From assembly GCA_000471925.1 (NCBI GenBank), contig CP006667.1, positions 1,116,001-1,180,000 of the forward strand: DNA of 64,000 nucleotides, in the 5' to 3' direction. The position numbers and the translations under genes were made by a program. The stretch's first letter is position 1. Each line of letters starts with the position of its first letter. The DNA comes from Ralstonia pickettii DTP0602 (GTDB lineage: Bacteria; Pseudomonadota; Gammaproteobacteria; Burkholderiales; Burkholderiaceae). Below, in pieces: positions 8,284 through 17,360 of this stretch. The notes beneath the pieces are model-generated. The model worked only from the letters and a program-made list of their open reading frames with translations. It did not search any database and was not told the DNA's origin.

Positions 8284-10038
8284 TCAGCCTGCGGCGCGGC
8301 GGCCGCGCCGGCCTTCCTTGGCGCCCGCGCTGCGCGCCGACTGGCTGGCTGGTGCCTCGGCCATGCCTTGCGCAAGCATTTCCTCGGCATGCTGCAGCGT
8401 GGTCGCGGTGACGGTGGCGCCGCCCAGCATGCGGGCAGTCTCGACCACGCGGCCGGCGGGATCGAGCACGCGGATGCGCGAGCGTGTGACCGAGCCGTCG
8501 CCTGCCCCGGTGGTTTCCTTGCTGACCAGCAGGTGCGTGCCGGCCTGCGCGGCGACTTGGGGCAAGTGGGTCACACACAGCACCTGGCGCGCGCGGCCCA
8601 GCTCCTGCAGGCGCCGGCCGACCACCTCCGCGACCGCGCCGCCGATGCCGGTGTCGACCTCGTCGAAGATCAGCGTGGGCGTGGGCGAGGCTTCGCTGGT
8701 GATCACCGAGATCGCCAGGCTGATCCGCGCCAGTTCGCCGCCGGAAGCCACCCGGGCCAGCGGCCGCGCGCTGACGCCGGCATGGCCGGCAACCAGGAAC
8801 TCGACCTGCTCGAGCCCGTAGCTCTGGCCTTCCTCGAGCGCGTTCAGCGCGGCCACAAAGCTGCCGCCGGCCATCGACAGTCCCTGCATGGCCTCGGTGA
8901 CCGCGGCCGACAGCGCCTGCGCCGCCTGCCGGCGGGCGTGGCTCAGGTGTTGCGCCAAGGTCAGGTAGGCGGCCTTGGCCGCGGCCTCGCGCGCCATCAC
9001 CTTGTTCAGGTCCTGGGCGGCCTGCAGGTCGTCGAGCTGCTGGCGGCGTGCGGTCAGTTCGTCGGGCAGTTGTTCCGGCGGCAGGCGGTACTTGCGCGCG
9101 GTGGCGTGCAAAGCCTGCATCCGCTCTTCCACCGCCTGCAGCCGCTCGGGGTCGAGTTCGAGCCGGTCGACATAGCGCGTCAGCGAGTGTGCGGCTTCCT
9201 CGGCCTGCATCTGGGCGGGTTCGAGCGCGGCCAGCACGTCGCGCAGCGCCGGGTCGAGATCGGCCAGCTGCTGCAGCCTGTGCACGATGGTGTTCAGCGC
9301 CGACAGCACCGAGCCGTCGGCCTCGGACAGCGCATCCAGCGCGGCGCGGCTGCCGTCGATCAGGCCGGCGGCGTGCGAGAGTCGGTTGTACTCGGACTGG
9401 ATCTCTTCCCATTCGCCCGGCTGCGGGTTGAGCTTGTCCAGCTCGCCCACCTGCCATTCCAGCCGCTCGCGCTCGAGCTGCATCTCGCGCGACTGGTGCT
9501 CGACCGCCTCGCGCTGGCGCACGCAGGCACGCCACGCGCGCCAGGCCTCGGCCACGGCGCCGGCCTGCTGGGTCAGCCCGGCATGGGCGTCGAACAGCAG
9601 GCGCTGGGCGTCGGGGCGCAGCAGCAGCTGGTGCGCGTGCTGGCCGTGGATGTCGACCAGCTGATCGCCGACTTCGCGCAGCTGCGCCAGCGTGGCGGCG
9701 GCGCCATTGATAAAGGCTTTGCTGCGGCCGCCGGCATCGACGGTGCGGCGCAGCAGCACGCTATGCACGCCGTCTTCCGCGTCGCCGTTGAGTTCGCGCT
9801 CGGCCAGCCAGGCGTCCAGCGCCGGGTGGGTCGAGAAGGTGGCGCTGACGCTGGCGCGCGGGGCGCCTTCGCGCACCACGCCGGCATCGGCGCGCTCGCC
9901 CAGCACCAGGGCCAGGGCATCGATCAGGATGGACTTGCCGGCGCCGGTTTCGCCGGTGAAGACGGTGAAGCCGGACGTGAAATCCAGGTCGAGCGTGTCG
10001 ACGATGACGAAATCGCGGATGGACAGGCTGCGCAGCAT
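8284..10038 (-). CDS. recN: DNA repair protein RecN
   Basis: RecN is an SMC-like ATPase that acts at double-strand breaks in recombinational repair. The 584-residue protein starts with MLRSLSIRDFVIVD and has Walker A GETGAGKS (residues 29-36). Long coiled-coil arms fill the middle. An ABC-type signature (ASGGELARISLA) and Walker B (LIFDEVDTGIGG) lie near the C-terminus. The length and order of motifs match the family. It lies 53 bp downstream of nadK in the same direction, a common nadK-recN arrangement. I could not see a convincing LexA box upstream. Confidence 0.96.
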   Translation of the reverse strand: MLRSLSIRDFVIVDTLDLDFTSGFTVFTGETGAGKSILIDALALVLGERADAGVVREGAPRASVSATFSTHPALDAWLAERELNGDAEDGVHSVLLRRTVDAGGRSKAFINGAAATLAQLREVGDQLVDIHGQHAHQLLLRPDAQRLLFDAHAGLTQQAGAVAEAWRAWRACVRQREAVEHQSREMQLERERLEWQVGELDKLNPQPGEWEEIQSEYNRLSHAAGLIDGSRAALDALSEADGSVLSALNTIVHRLQQLADLDPALRDVLAALEPAQMQAEEAAHSLTRYVDRLELDPERLQAVEERMQALHATARKYRLPPEQLPDELTARRQQLDDLQAAQDLNKVMAREAAAKAAYLTLAQHLSHARRQAAQALSAAVTEAMQGLSMAGGSFVAALNALEEGQSYGLEQVEFLVAGHAGVSARPLARVASGGELARISLAISVITSEASPTPTLIFDEVDTGIGGAVAEVVGRRLQELGRARQVLCVTHLPQVAAQAGTHLLVSKETTGAGDGSVTRSRIRVLDPAGRVVETARMLGGATVTATTLQHAEEMLAQGMAEAPASQSARSAGAKEGRRGRRAAG

Positions 10039-10091
10039 CGTGGCGTGAGGGGGTGTCGGTCCGGTGGGTCGGGCTCGGGCTGGGGGGCGGC

Positions 10092-11009
10092 TCAGAGGCG
10101 GTTGTCTTCGGACGGATACTCGTGCCAGTGCAGCTTCTTGCGCAGCGTGGCGTAGTAGTTGTAGCCGACCGGGTGCAGCAGGTTGATGTGCTTCTCCGAG
10201 CGCCGCACTACAATGCGGTCGCCCGGCAGCAGCGAGGTCAGCGACTGCATGTCGAAGTTGACGCTCGCGTCGCGCGCGCTGGCCACTTCGATGGTGACCT
10301 CGGCGTCGTGCGGCAGCACGATCGGGCGGTTCGAGAGCGCGTGCGGGGCGATCGGCACCAGCACCACGCCGGACAGCGTAGGATGCAGGATCGGGCCGCC
10401 GGCGGACAGCGCGTACGCGGTCGAGCCGGTGGCGGTCGACACGATCAGGCCGTCCGAGCGCTGGTTGTACATGAAAAAGCCGTCCACCGACACCGCCAGC
10501 TCGACCATGCCGGAGATGCCCGAGCGGTTCACCACCACATCGTTCAGCGCCAGCGCGGAAAAGATATCCATGTCGTCGCGCACCACGCGCGATTCCAGCA
10601 GCAGCCGGGTCTCGGCCTCGTAGCGGCCGTCGAGCATGTCGGGCAATACCGTATGCGCGTCTTCCAACGCGATATCGGTCATGAAGCCGAGCCGCCCGTG
10701 GTTGACGCCGATCAGCGGCACGTCGTGGCCGGCCAGCTGGCGCGCCAGGCCCAGCAGGGTGCCGTCGCCGCCCAGGACCACGGCGACATCGGCCTGTTCG
10801 GCGATCTCCTCGGCGGAGAGGGCCGGGTAGCCGGTCAGCCCGGTGGCCAGCGCGGTCTCGCGCTCGAACACCACATCCTGGCCGTTGCGCAGGATATAAG
10901 AGGCGATCTCCTCCAGCGGCCCTTCGATGCCGGCGGTGGAATACCGGCCCACCAGGGCGACGGTCTTGAACGGAGTGCGCAACGCGCTGTCTTTGGGGGG
11001 GGCGGACAT
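10092..11009 (-). CDS. nadK: NAD kinase
   Basis: NadK phosphorylates NAD to NADP using ATP or polyphosphate. The 305-residue protein carries the diacylglycerol-kinase-like fold motifs [11 protein letters not shown] (GGDGT at 80-84), [12 protein letters not shown] and [15 protein letters not shown] set the start at the ATG at 11009 ([13 protein letters not shown]). A longer frame to 11150 would overlap the divergent hrcA gene and adds sequence unlike NadK. Because hrcA is divergent, the 112-bp gap must hold both promoters. Confidence 0.95.
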   Translation of the reverse strand: MSAPPKDSALRTPFKTVALVGRYSTAGIEGPLEEIASYILRNGQDVVFERETALATGLTGYPALSAEEIAEQADVAVVLGGDGTLLGLARQLAGHDVPLIGVNHGRLGFMTDIALEDAHTVLPDMLDGRYEAETRLLLESRVVRDDMDIFSALALNDVVVNRSGISGMVELAVSVDGFFMYNQRSDGLIVSTATGSTAYALSAGGPILHPTLSGVVLVPIAPHALSNRPIVLPHDAEVTIEVASARDASVNFDMQSLTSLLPGDRIVVRRSEKHINLLHPVGYNYYATLRKKLHWHEYPSEDNRL

Positions 11010-11121
11010 GCCGGGATTAGACCATACCGCCGTAACCGTTGTCAGCATGCCGGGTGCGGAACCCGGCGCCGGGCGAGGCCGGGCGCCGGAAGGTCCAAAA
11101 CTTGCGTAAAATCGGGACATC

Positions 11122-12159
11122 ATGGATGAACGTTCCAAAACGCTGCTCAAGACCCTGATCGAGCGCTACATCGCGGAAGGTCAGCCGGTCGGTTCCCGCA
11201 CCCTGTCCAAGTACTCGGGGCTGGACCTGTCGCCGGCGACGATCCGCAATGTGATGTCCGACCTGGAGGAGATGGGCTTTATCTCCAGCCCGCACACCTC
11301 GGCTGGCCGTATCCCGACGCCGCGCGGCTACCGGCTGTTCGTTGATTCCATGCTGACGGCCAAGCCGCTCGAGCGCAACGCCGACCTGGCCGAGCTGACC
11401 GGCCAGATCCAGGACCAGCTCGGCGGCCAGCAGCTGGGCCCGCAGCGGATGATCACCATGGCGGCGCGCACGCTGTCCAACCTGTCGCACTTTGCCGGCG
11501 TGGTGATGACGCCGCGGCGCGCGCAGGCGTTCCGGCAGATCGAATTCATGCGGCTGTCGGAAAAGCGCATCCTGCTGATCATCGTCAGCCCTGAAGGCGA
11601 CGTCCAGAACCGCATCATCCAGACCGAACTGGCTTATACGCCGGCGCAACTGATCGAGGCGGCCAACTACTTCAACTCGCATTACGCCGGCATGAGCTTC
11701 GACTCGGTTCGCGACCACCTGCGCGTGGAACTGCGCGACCTGCGCCGCGACATGTCGCAGCTGATGCAGGCGGCGGTCGAGGCCGGCAGCACCGTCGAGG
11801 ACGAGGAGGACGACCACGTCTATATCAGCGGCGAGCGCAAGCTGCTGGAAGTGGAAGACCTGGCCTCCAGCATGGACAAGCTGCGCCGGCTGTTCGACGT
11901 GTTCGAGCACAAGACCAGCCTGCTGCAGCTGCTGGACGTGTCCAGCCACGCCCAGGGCGTGCAGATCTTCATCGGCGGCGAGAGCCGGCTGGTGCCACTG
12001 GAAGACATGGCGGTCATCACCGCGCCGTACGAAGTCGACGGGCAGATCGTCGGCACGCTGGGCGTGATCGGCCCCACGCGCATGGCCTACGAGCGCGTGA
12101 TCCCCATCGTCGACATCACCGCGCGGCTGCTGTCCAGCGCGCTGAGCCAGAACCAGTGA
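11122..12159 (+). CDS. hrcA: Heat-inducible transcription repressor HrcA
   Basis: HrcA represses class I heat-shock genes by binding CIRCE operators. The 345-residue protein begins [20 protein letters not shown] and contains the winged-helix segment ([19 protein letters not shown]), followed by [11 protein letters not shown], which is highly diagnostic. The C-terminal part carries the GAF-like HrcA domain, ending in [14 protein letters not shown]. It is divergent from nadK. A possible -10 hexamer (TAAAAT at 11106) lies just ahead of the start. I found no CIRCE repeat here or before grpE in this window, so its targets lie elsewhere. Confidence 0.95.
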   Translation: MDERSKTLLKTLIERYIAEGQPVGSRTLSKYSGLDLSPATIRNVMSDLEEMGFISSPHTSAGRIPTPRGYRLFVDSMLTAKPLERNADLAELTGQIQDQLGGQQLGPQRMITMAARTLSNLSHFAGVVMTPRRAQAFRQIEFMRLSEKRILLIIVSPEGDVQNRIIQTELAYTPAQLIEAANYFNSHYAGMSFDSVRDHLRVELRDLRRDMSQLMQAAVEAGSTVEDEEDDHVYISGERKLLEVEDLASSMDKLRRLFDVFEHKTSLLQLLDVSSHAQGVQIFIGGESRLVPLEDMAVITAPYEVDGQIVGTLGVIGPTRMAYERVIPIVDITARLLSSALSQNQ

Positions 12160-12271
12160 CACGGCTGGCCGGTCTCAAAAGCTGCCCCATTCCTACCGAG
12201 CGCGGCAAATATTGCCGAAGCGTGTTGCGAGCGCTCGTTATCTGCGCTCGCCGCGCCAACCCGGAAGCGAC

Positions 12272-13387
12272 ATGACGTTTTCTCCCGAACCGGCCTACCA
12301 GCACGGCCAGGCGCCACGCACGGCGATCCTGCTGGTCAACCTGGGCACCCCCGACGCGCCCACGCCCAAGGCGGTGGGGCGCTACCTGAAGGAGTTCCTG
12401 TCCGACCCGCGCGTGGTGGAGATCCCGCGCGCGGCCTGGCTGCCGCTGCTGCACGGTGTGATCCTGCCGCTGCGTTCGCGCGCCTCGGCGCTCAAGTACG
12501 AATCGATCTGGCTGCGCGAGGCGCATATGACGGGCTCGCCGCTGCTGGTCTACAGCGAGCGGCAGGCGCATGCGCTGCAGCGGCTGCTGAACCAGAACGG
12601 CCATGAGGTGACGGTGGCCTGCGCGATGCGCTACGGCAACCCGTCGATCGCGTCGGTGCTGGAGGCGCTGCGCCGCCAGGGCTGCGAGCAGGTGCTGGTG
12701 CTGCCGATGTACCCGCAATACTCGGGCACCACCACGGCGACCGCGTTCGACGAGGTGTTCCGCGTGCTCGGCCAGTGGCGCAACCAGCCCGAGTTGCGGC
12801 TGGTCAAGCATTTCCATGACCACCCGGCCTATATTTCGGCACTGCACCAGCAGGTCGGCGCCTACTGGGCCCGGCACGGCATGCCGGACTTCGCCCACGG
12901 CGACAAGCTGATCCTGTCGTTCCACGGCGTGCCGCGGCGCACGCTGGAGCTGGGCGACCCGTACCACTGCGAGTGCCTGAAGACCGGCCGCTTGCTGGGC
13001 GAGGCGCTGGACCTGCAGCCGGGACAATACCAGGTGACGTTCCAGTCTCGTTTCGGTAAGGCGGAATGGCTGCAGCCGTACACGGCCCCGACGCTGGCCG
13101 AGCTGGGCAAGGTCGGCGCCGGCCGGGTCGACGTGTTCTGCCCCGGCTTCCCTGCCGATTGCATCGAGACGCTGGAAGAGATCGCCATGGAAGGGCAGAC
13201 TGAATTCAAGGTCGCGGGCGGCAAGGACTTCCACTTCATCGCGTGCATGAATGATTCGGCACCGTGGGTGGCGGCGATGGCGGAGATCGCGCTGCAGCAC
13301 CTGCAGGGCTGGCCACTGGCCACGCCGCACCCGCACGAACTGGAAGCGCGGCGCTCGCGCGCGCAGACCCGGGGAGCGGCGGCATGA
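12272..13387 (+). CDS. hemH: Ferrochelatase
   Basis: HemH inserts Fe2+ into protoporphyrin IX, the last step of protoheme synthesis. The 371-residue product has the N-terminal [12 protein letters not shown] motif, the metal-binding histidine region LSFHGVPRR (H218), the YHCEC segment, and the conserved acidic stretch [11 protein letters not shown]. The start is the ATG at 12272, preceded by GGAAG. An upstream in-frame extension to 12212 has no family support. The stop overlaps the start of hslR by four bases (ATGA), indicating translational coupling. Confidence 0.95.
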   Translation: MTFSPEPAYQHGQAPRTAILLVNLGTPDAPTPKAVGRYLKEFLSDPRVVEIPRAAWLPLLHGVILPLRSRASALKYESIWLREAHMTGSPLLVYSERQAHALQRLLNQNGHEVTVACAMRYGNPSIASVLEALRRQGCEQVLVLPMYPQYSGTTTATAFDEVFRVLGQWRNQPELRLVKHFHDHPAYISALHQQVGAYWARHGMPDFAHGDKLILSFHGVPRRTLELGDPYHCECLKTGRLLGEALDLQPGQYQVTFQSRFGKAEWLQPYTAPTLAELGKVGAGRVDVFCPGFPADCIETLEEIAMEGQTEFKVAGGKDFHFIACMNDSAPWVAAMAEIALQHLQGWPLATPHPHELEARRSRAQTRGAAA

Positions 13388-13779
13388 ATGTGGATTTTGA
13401 GGCAGATGCGCGCCAGCGCATCGACAAGTGGCTGTGGTGCGCGCGCTTTTTCAAGACGCGTTCGCTGGCGGCCGAAGCGGTGGAGCGTGGCAAGGTGACT
13501 GTCAACGGCCAGCCGTGCAAGAATTCGCGCGAGGTGAAGCCGGGCGACAAGGTCGTGCTGGAAGCGCACCAGCAGCGCTGGGAACTAGCGGTCAAGGGCA
13601 TTGCCCCGGCGCGCGGCCCGGCGCCGGTGGCGCAGACACTGTACGAGGAAAGCACAGAGAGCCAGGCGCGCCGGCAGGCCGATGCCGAACGCCGGCGCCT
13701 GCAGCCGGAGCCGTCCGCGCAGATCCAGGGCCGTCCGACCAAGCGCGACCGCCGCCGCATCGACGACTTCAAGGGATGA
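13384..13779 (+). CDS. hslR: Hsp15-type S4-domain RNA-binding protein
   Basis: The 131-residue protein begins with the S4 RNA-binding fold: [18 protein letters not shown], then [21 protein letters not shown] basic tail rich in Arg and Lys ([15 protein letters not shown]) follows. Hsp15 binds 50S subunits carrying stalled nascent chains after heat shock and helps recycle them. The start codon overlaps the hemH stop, so the two are probably co-translated. Its position between hrcA and grpE puts it in a heat-shock neighbourhood. Confidence 0.9.
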   Translation: MNVDFEADARQRIDKWLWCARFFKTRSLAAEAVERGKVTVNGQPCKNSREVKPGDKVVLEAHQQRWELAVKGIAPARGPAPVAQTLYEESTESQARRQADAERRRLQPEPSAQIQGRPTKRDRRRIDDFKG

Positions 13780-13787
13780 AATGACAA

Positions 13788-13822
13788 CGCGGCGGCACCG
13801 GCATAGCGCCGGTGCCGCCGCG
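13788..13822. terminator. Strong hairpin between convergent hslR and the small membrane gene
   Basis: A perfect 15-bp G+C-rich stem (CGCGGCGGCACCGGC and its complement) encloses a 5-base loop (ATAGC). On the minus strand it is followed by TTGTCATTT, so it may end the minus-strand small gene. On the plus strand there is no U tract, so for hslR it would be only a processing or stability structure. Confidence 0.5.
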
Positions 13823-13864
13823 CAGCGGAAGGGTGTCGGACAGGAGGCTGTTGGTCCCGGCCGA

Positions 13865-14038
13865 CTATTCCTGCGTGACTTCCTGACTGACGATAGGAAC
13901 GATGTAATGCTTGAACACCGCCTTGCCACTGCCATACTCCGTATCGCGCGGCGTGAACGCGCCGGAGAGGCAGATAAAGGTGGTCATGACCGCTAATGCG
14001 GCCACGAGGCACAGCGTCACCACAGGCAGCTTATGCAT
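13865..14038 (-). CDS. Small single-pass membrane protein of unknown function
   Basis: The frame encodes 57 residues starting MHKLPVVTLCLVAALAVMTT: a short N-terminus, one hydrophobic segment (about 5-27), then a small polar tail (TPRDTEYGSGKAVFKHYIVP). I do not recognise the family. The hydrophobic helix, the balanced composition and the AT-richer upstream DNA suggest a real gene, but the ribosome-binding site is weak. A Fur-like box (14109-14127) lies about 70 bp upstream of the start, which would suggest iron control. It could also be a chance frame. Confidence 0.45.
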   Translation of the reverse strand: MHKLPVVTLCLVAALAVMTTFICLSGAFTPRDTEYGSGKAVFKHYIVPIVSQEVTQE

Positions 14039-14108
14039 GGCCAAATTTTCCGAAGAGGCACAAATGTGAACCATCTCCTGGGCCCCCGACATTTTTGTCA
14101 TTTTTCTT

Positions 14109-14127
14109 AATGAGAATCTTAGTGAGT
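14109..14127. promoter_or_regulatory. Candidate Fur (iron) box
   Basis: The sequence AATGAGAATCTTAGTGAGT matches 14 of 19 positions of the classical Fur box, including the complete left half AATGAGAATC. It lies in an AT-rich dip between the divergent small membrane gene and grpE. The right half is poor, so this is a candidate only. Confidence 0.4.
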
Positions 14128-14209
14128 GCGGTGCAGCAAAGCAATAAGGCGTCTATTGCACAGGCCAACGCTTTGTAACGGTGTGTTTCCGCGTCTCGCT
14201 GGCGCCACT

Positions 14210-14240
14210 CTTGAAAACCGGCGCCTTGCCACCAACTGCA
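14210..14240 (+). promoter_or_regulatory. Possible sigma-32 heat-shock promoter of grpE
   Basis: CTTGAAA at 14210-14216 is the exact -35 consensus of the heat-shock sigma factor. A weak CCACCAACT (about 14229-14237) stands near the place of the CCCCATNT -10 element, with slightly short spacing. It lies about 75 bp upstream of the grpE ATG. The -35 is convincing but the -10 is not. Confidence 0.35.
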
Positions 14241-14313
14241 CGCAACACACGCCGATTTACCACCCGGGGCCGCGCCATCGGCCGGCCGCGACAATGTATT
14301 GATACGGATCGAC

Positions 14314-14883
14314 ATGGAAGACCAGAAGCAGACGCCATCCACCCAGACGCCTACGCCCGCGGGCGATGAGGCGGCCAGCGCCGCGACCGCAGGCCAGGAG
14401 ACCGCCGCGCCGGAAACCGCTGCCGTGGAGGATGTGGCGGCCCAGCTGGCCGCCCTCGAAGCCAAGGCACGCGAGAACTATGACCTGTACATGCGCGCCG
14501 TTGCCGACGGCGAGAACATCCGCCGCCGCGGGCAGGAAGATATTTCCAAGGCGCACAAGTTCGCGATCGAGAACTTCGCCGACAACCTGCTGCCGGTGAT
14601 GGACAGCCTGCAGGCCGCGCTGGCCGACGGCTCGGGCGATATCGCCAAGCTGCGCGAAGGGGTCGAGCTGACCGCGCGCCAACTGGCGGCGGCGTTCGAG
14701 CGCGGCAAGATCGTGGAACTGAACCCGGTGGGCGAGAAATTCGACCCGCACCGCCACCAGGCCATCTCGATGGTGCCGGCCGACCAGGAACCGAACACCG
14801 TGGTTGCCGTGCTGCAGCGCGGTTACACGATTGCCGACCGCGTGCTGCGGCCGGCGCTGGTGACGGTGGCGGCACCCAAGTAA
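14314..14883 (+). CDS. grpE: Nucleotide exchange factor GrpE
   Basis: GrpE drives ADP release from DnaK. The 189-residue protein has an acidic/Ala-rich disordered N-terminus, a long helix ([20 protein letters not shown] followed by DGENIRRR), and a C-terminal beta domain with [13 protein letters not shown] and [19 protein letters not shown], all typical. The start is the ATG at 14314; an upstream in-frame TTG adds five residues without support. dnaK and dnaJ are not adjacent. The next gene is a thioredoxin-like gene. Confidence 0.95.
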   Translation: MEDQKQTPSTQTPTPAGDEAASAATAGQETAAPETAAVEDVAAQLAALEAKARENYDLYMRAVADGENIRRRGQEDISKAHKFAIENFADNLLPVMDSLQAALADGSGDIAKLREGVELTARQLAAAFERGKIVELNPVGEKFDPHRHQAISMVPADQEPNTVVAVLQRGYTIADRVLRPALVTVAAPK

Positions 14884-14987
14884 GCCGGGCAGGGCGGCTG
14901 CGCGACTGCGCTGTGTGTCCTGACCCTGTACCCTGATGCAGCGCCCGGTGCCGACTGGCCCGGGCGTTTGTCTTTTCGGAGCCAACC

Positions 14988-15404
14988 GTGAGTATGGAAC
15001 AGGAATCGTCCCAGGCCCCCCATCTCGACCACCGCGCCTTCGATGCCTTCGGCATGCGGCAGGTCGATGACAAGACCATCGACGCCGCCATTGCCGGCGC
15101 CGGCGATGCGCTGGTGTGCGTGTTCTTCTGGGGCGTGGACTGCTTCAACTGCGAGATGGCCAAGAAGGCCATGCTCGCCAATCCCGAGCCGATCCGAGCG
15201 CTCGAACTGCACTGGCTGCACGCCAATGTCTATACGTACCCGGAACTGGGCCGCCGCTTCGGGCTGCACGGGATCCCGGTCTTCATGTTCTTCCAGAATG
15301 GCAAAAAACTGGGCCGCGCCACCGGCTGGCACGGCCACGGCCAGTTTGCCGCCGCGGTCGGCAATGCGCGGCTGAAGGCGAGCGGCAAGCCGCTGGCGGG
15401 CTGA
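14988..15404 (+). CDS. Thioredoxin-fold protein with CxxC motif
   Basis: The 138-residue cytoplasmic protein has a thioredoxin fold with FFWGVDCFNCEMAKKAM, in which C52 and C55 form the CxxC redox motif, and the cis-proline region LHGIPVFMFF. The active-site dipeptide (Phe-Asn) differs from the Gly-Pro of classical thioredoxin, so a reductase or disulfide-handling role is inferred but its partner is unknown. The GTG at 14988 is preferred over the ATG at 14994, because GGAG lies at the right distance from the GTG. It follows grpE by about 100 bp and may be cotranscribed. Confidence 0.85.
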   Translation: MSMEQESSQAPHLDHRAFDAFGMRQVDDKTIDAAIAGAGDALVCVFFWGVDCFNCEMAKKAMLANPEPIRALELHWLHANVYTYPELGRRFGLHGIPVFMFFQNGKKLGRATGWHGHGQFAAAVGNARLKASGKPLAG

Positions 15405-15419
15405 GTCGGGCTAGCGCCG

Positions 15420-16712
15420 TCAGCGTGACAGCGCGTAGCCGATGCGGAACTGCCAGGGCAGCTTGTGGTTGTAGTCGAGCAGGCTCTCCCCGTAGCCAAC
15501 GAAGTAGCCCGCCACCAGGTACCCGGCGGTGCCGGGCAGCAGCCGCGCCATCGGGTAGCTGACCTGCGCGTCGACGCTGCCGTACCACTTGCGCGTGCCC
15601 TTGCGCAGGGTCGCCGAGAACTCCCACGAATCCGGCCGCCCGTAGGCGATGCCCAGGTCCATGTAGCCGCGGTAGTAGGCGATATCGGGGTTCTCCGACT
15701 TTTCCACGTAGGCGTAGACCTTGGGTGCGACGCGCCAGTGCCAGTCGTTCTGGTCGCCAAAGTAGAAGGTCGGCTTGACGAAGACCGTGTTGATGCTGCG
15801 CGATTCGTCGCCGTCGCGGCCGTTGGATTCATGCTCAAAGCCGGTGGCCAGCGACAGCCGGCTGATCACGCTGTTGCGCACGCCGGTATCGGACAGGTAA
15901 TAGAACAGGCTGGGCTTGTAGTTGGTATCGCGGAACGGCTTGGACTTCTCGGACAGATCCCATATCGAGAACTGGGTGTAGCCCACGTAGAGGTTGTCGA
16001 ACAGGCTTTTCGACGCGGGGTCCTCGCCTTCGAAGATGCGGTACTTGAAGCTGAGCTGGAACTTGGCGTTGGCGCCGCCATGCCCGCCGACCATCAAGTA
16101 CATCGGATCGTGGAACGACAGGCGTGCGCTGTCGCGCAGGTCGGCCGGTGCGGGGGCGGCGGCGCTGGCGGTAGTGACCGGGGTCACCGGCACGGGCGCG
16201 GCATCGGTTGTATCGGCGGGCGGCGCCGGCGGCTTGGCGGCGACCGGCGGGGTTGCCGTGGTCGACTCGCCGGGCTGCGGCAGGCGGTTCAGCGTTACCG
16301 TTACGGGAGCGGCGTCGATGCCGGTTGCGTCCAGCCGCACCTGGCCGCGCAGGGCCGGCGGCAATGCCACCGTGTAGCGGATCGCTCGGTGCTCGCCGCG
16401 GCGCAGGTTGACCACGGCCGGGCCCGACACCTCGCGCCATAGCACCAGACGTACCGGCGCCTGCAGGTCGCCGGAAGCGGTCACCTCCAGCGTGTCGGGG
16501 ATACGGTAGCGGCGCGTGGCGTCGTCGGCGCTGACCACCAGCGTCAGCGTCAGCGGCTTGTTACCGTCGATCACGCGCGGCGGTTGCAGCAGCGCCACGC
16601 CGGCGTGGCCGGCCAGCGGCCAGGCCAGCATCAGCGACAGGTAGATCGGGGCAAGGGCGCGGCCGGCGAGCGCCAGCCGGCGCCGGCGGGGAGGAGGGGC
16701 AATGCGGGACAT
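15420..16712 (-). CDS. pldA: Outer-membrane phospholipase A (OMPLA family)
   Basis: OMPLA hydrolyses phospholipids that reach the outer leaflet. The catalytic pattern is exact: H294 and S296 in FEHESNGR, and N308 in SRSIN, with the same 12-residue Ser-Asn spacing as the E. coli enzyme. The C-terminal half (from about residue 205) is a beta barrel ending in an aromatic-rich strand (PWQFRIGYALSR). Unlike the 269-residue enteric enzyme there is a long N-terminal periplasmic extension (about 45-150) and a Pro/Thr/Ala-rich linker (about 155-195). The start is ambiguous between ATG 16712 and ATG 16736; I chose 16712 because the signal peptide then begins promptly. Confidence 0.9.
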   Translation of the reverse strand: MSRIAPPPRRRRLALAGRALAPIYLSLMLAWPLAGHAGVALLQPPRVIDGNKPLTLTLVVSADDATRRYRIPDTLEVTASGDLQAPVRLVLWREVSGPAVVNLRRGEHRAIRYTVALPPALRGQVRLDATGIDAAPVTVTLNRLPQPGESTTATPPVAAKPPAPPADTTDAAPVPVTPVTTASAAAPAPADLRDSARLSFHDPMYLMVGGHGGANAKFQLSFKYRIFEGEDPASKSLFDNLYVGYTQFSIWDLSEKSKPFRDTNYKPSLFYYLSDTGVRNSVISRLSLATGFEHESNGRDGDESRSINTVFVKPTFYFGDQNDWHWRVAPKVYAYVEKSENPDIAYYRGYMDLGIAYGRPDSWEFSATLRKGTRKWYGSVDAQVSYPMARLLPGTAGYLVAGYFVGYGESLLDYNHKLPWQFRIGYALSR

Positions 16713-16834
16713 GGCTTGCGGGCACCGCGCAACCATGTGACGGCAACGCGGCTAGGGAAAATACTGACCCGCAAAGCCTACCACGCACCCGTCCGAGGGT
16801 TGTGACGAAATGTACGCTGCACTTGGCGCGTACC

Positions 16835-17266
16835 TTAGCGGTTGGCGCGGCGCTTGATGCAGTCGACGTAGTGGTCGCCGTCGGGGGGCTGGCCGGTGCG
16901 CTGCGCCTGCCACAGCATTTCTCCGAGGCATTCCATCACCTGGTGCTGCGCTTCGTGCGGCGAGTCCAGGCGGCGCGCCAGCGTCTCGTAGGCCTGGCGG
17001 ATGCCGCGCGGCTGGTCGACCGAGACCTGCTCGGAAATCGACAGGTGCATGGCCAGATGCAGGAAGGGATTGGCCTGGCCGTGCTCCGGGGTGTAGTCCT
17101 GCGCCAGCGCGCCTTCGGTGTCGCGCAGCAGGTCCTGGTACTCGGGATGCTCGCCGATCCAGTCGACGGCGATGGCTTCCAGCGGGGTCAGCACGCCGCC
17201 TGCAATCTGCTTCTGCCAGGCATCGCAGAAGAACCGGCGGACTTCTTCTCGTGAGGGATTGAACAT
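16835..17266 (-). CDS. DUF1841 family protein
   Basis: The 143-residue protein starts MFNPSREEVRRFFCDAWQK and is all-helical. The motifs NPFLHLAMHLSISEQ and the region around VDQPRGIRQAYETLARR are typical of the DUF1841 family of Beta- and Gammaproteobacteria. Its function is unknown. The conserved histidines in HLAMHLSISEQ could bind a metal, but this is speculation. The start at 17266 is chosen because the family begins at MFNPS. It is divergent from the EamA transporter gene. Confidence 0.85.
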   Translation of the reverse strand: MFNPSREEVRRFFCDAWQKQIAGGVLTPLEAIAVDWIGEHPEYQDLLRDTEGALAQDYTPEHGQANPFLHLAMHLSISEQVSVDQPRGIRQAYETLARRLDSPHEAQHQVMECLGEMLWQAQRTGQPPDGDHYVDCIKRRANR

Positions 17267-17360
17267 GGTGGCGCCATTGTAAACGAGGGCTGCGGCCCTC
17301 GCTGGCGTGCCCCGCCGCGCCAAGTAGAATGCAGCATCGCCGACTCCCGCCCCCCCCCCG

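Noticed and set aside
11010..14313. CIRCE operator (TTAGCACTC-N9-GAGTGCTAA) near hrcA or grpE
   Set aside because: I looked for both half-sites and found none; only a sigma-32-like -35 is visible before grpE.
17351..17360. Run of about ten C before the EamA gene as a phase-variation tract
   Set aside because: Homopolymer tracts of this kind can vary, but it lies directly upstream of the start codon in a high-G+C genome, and nothing else supports phase variation.
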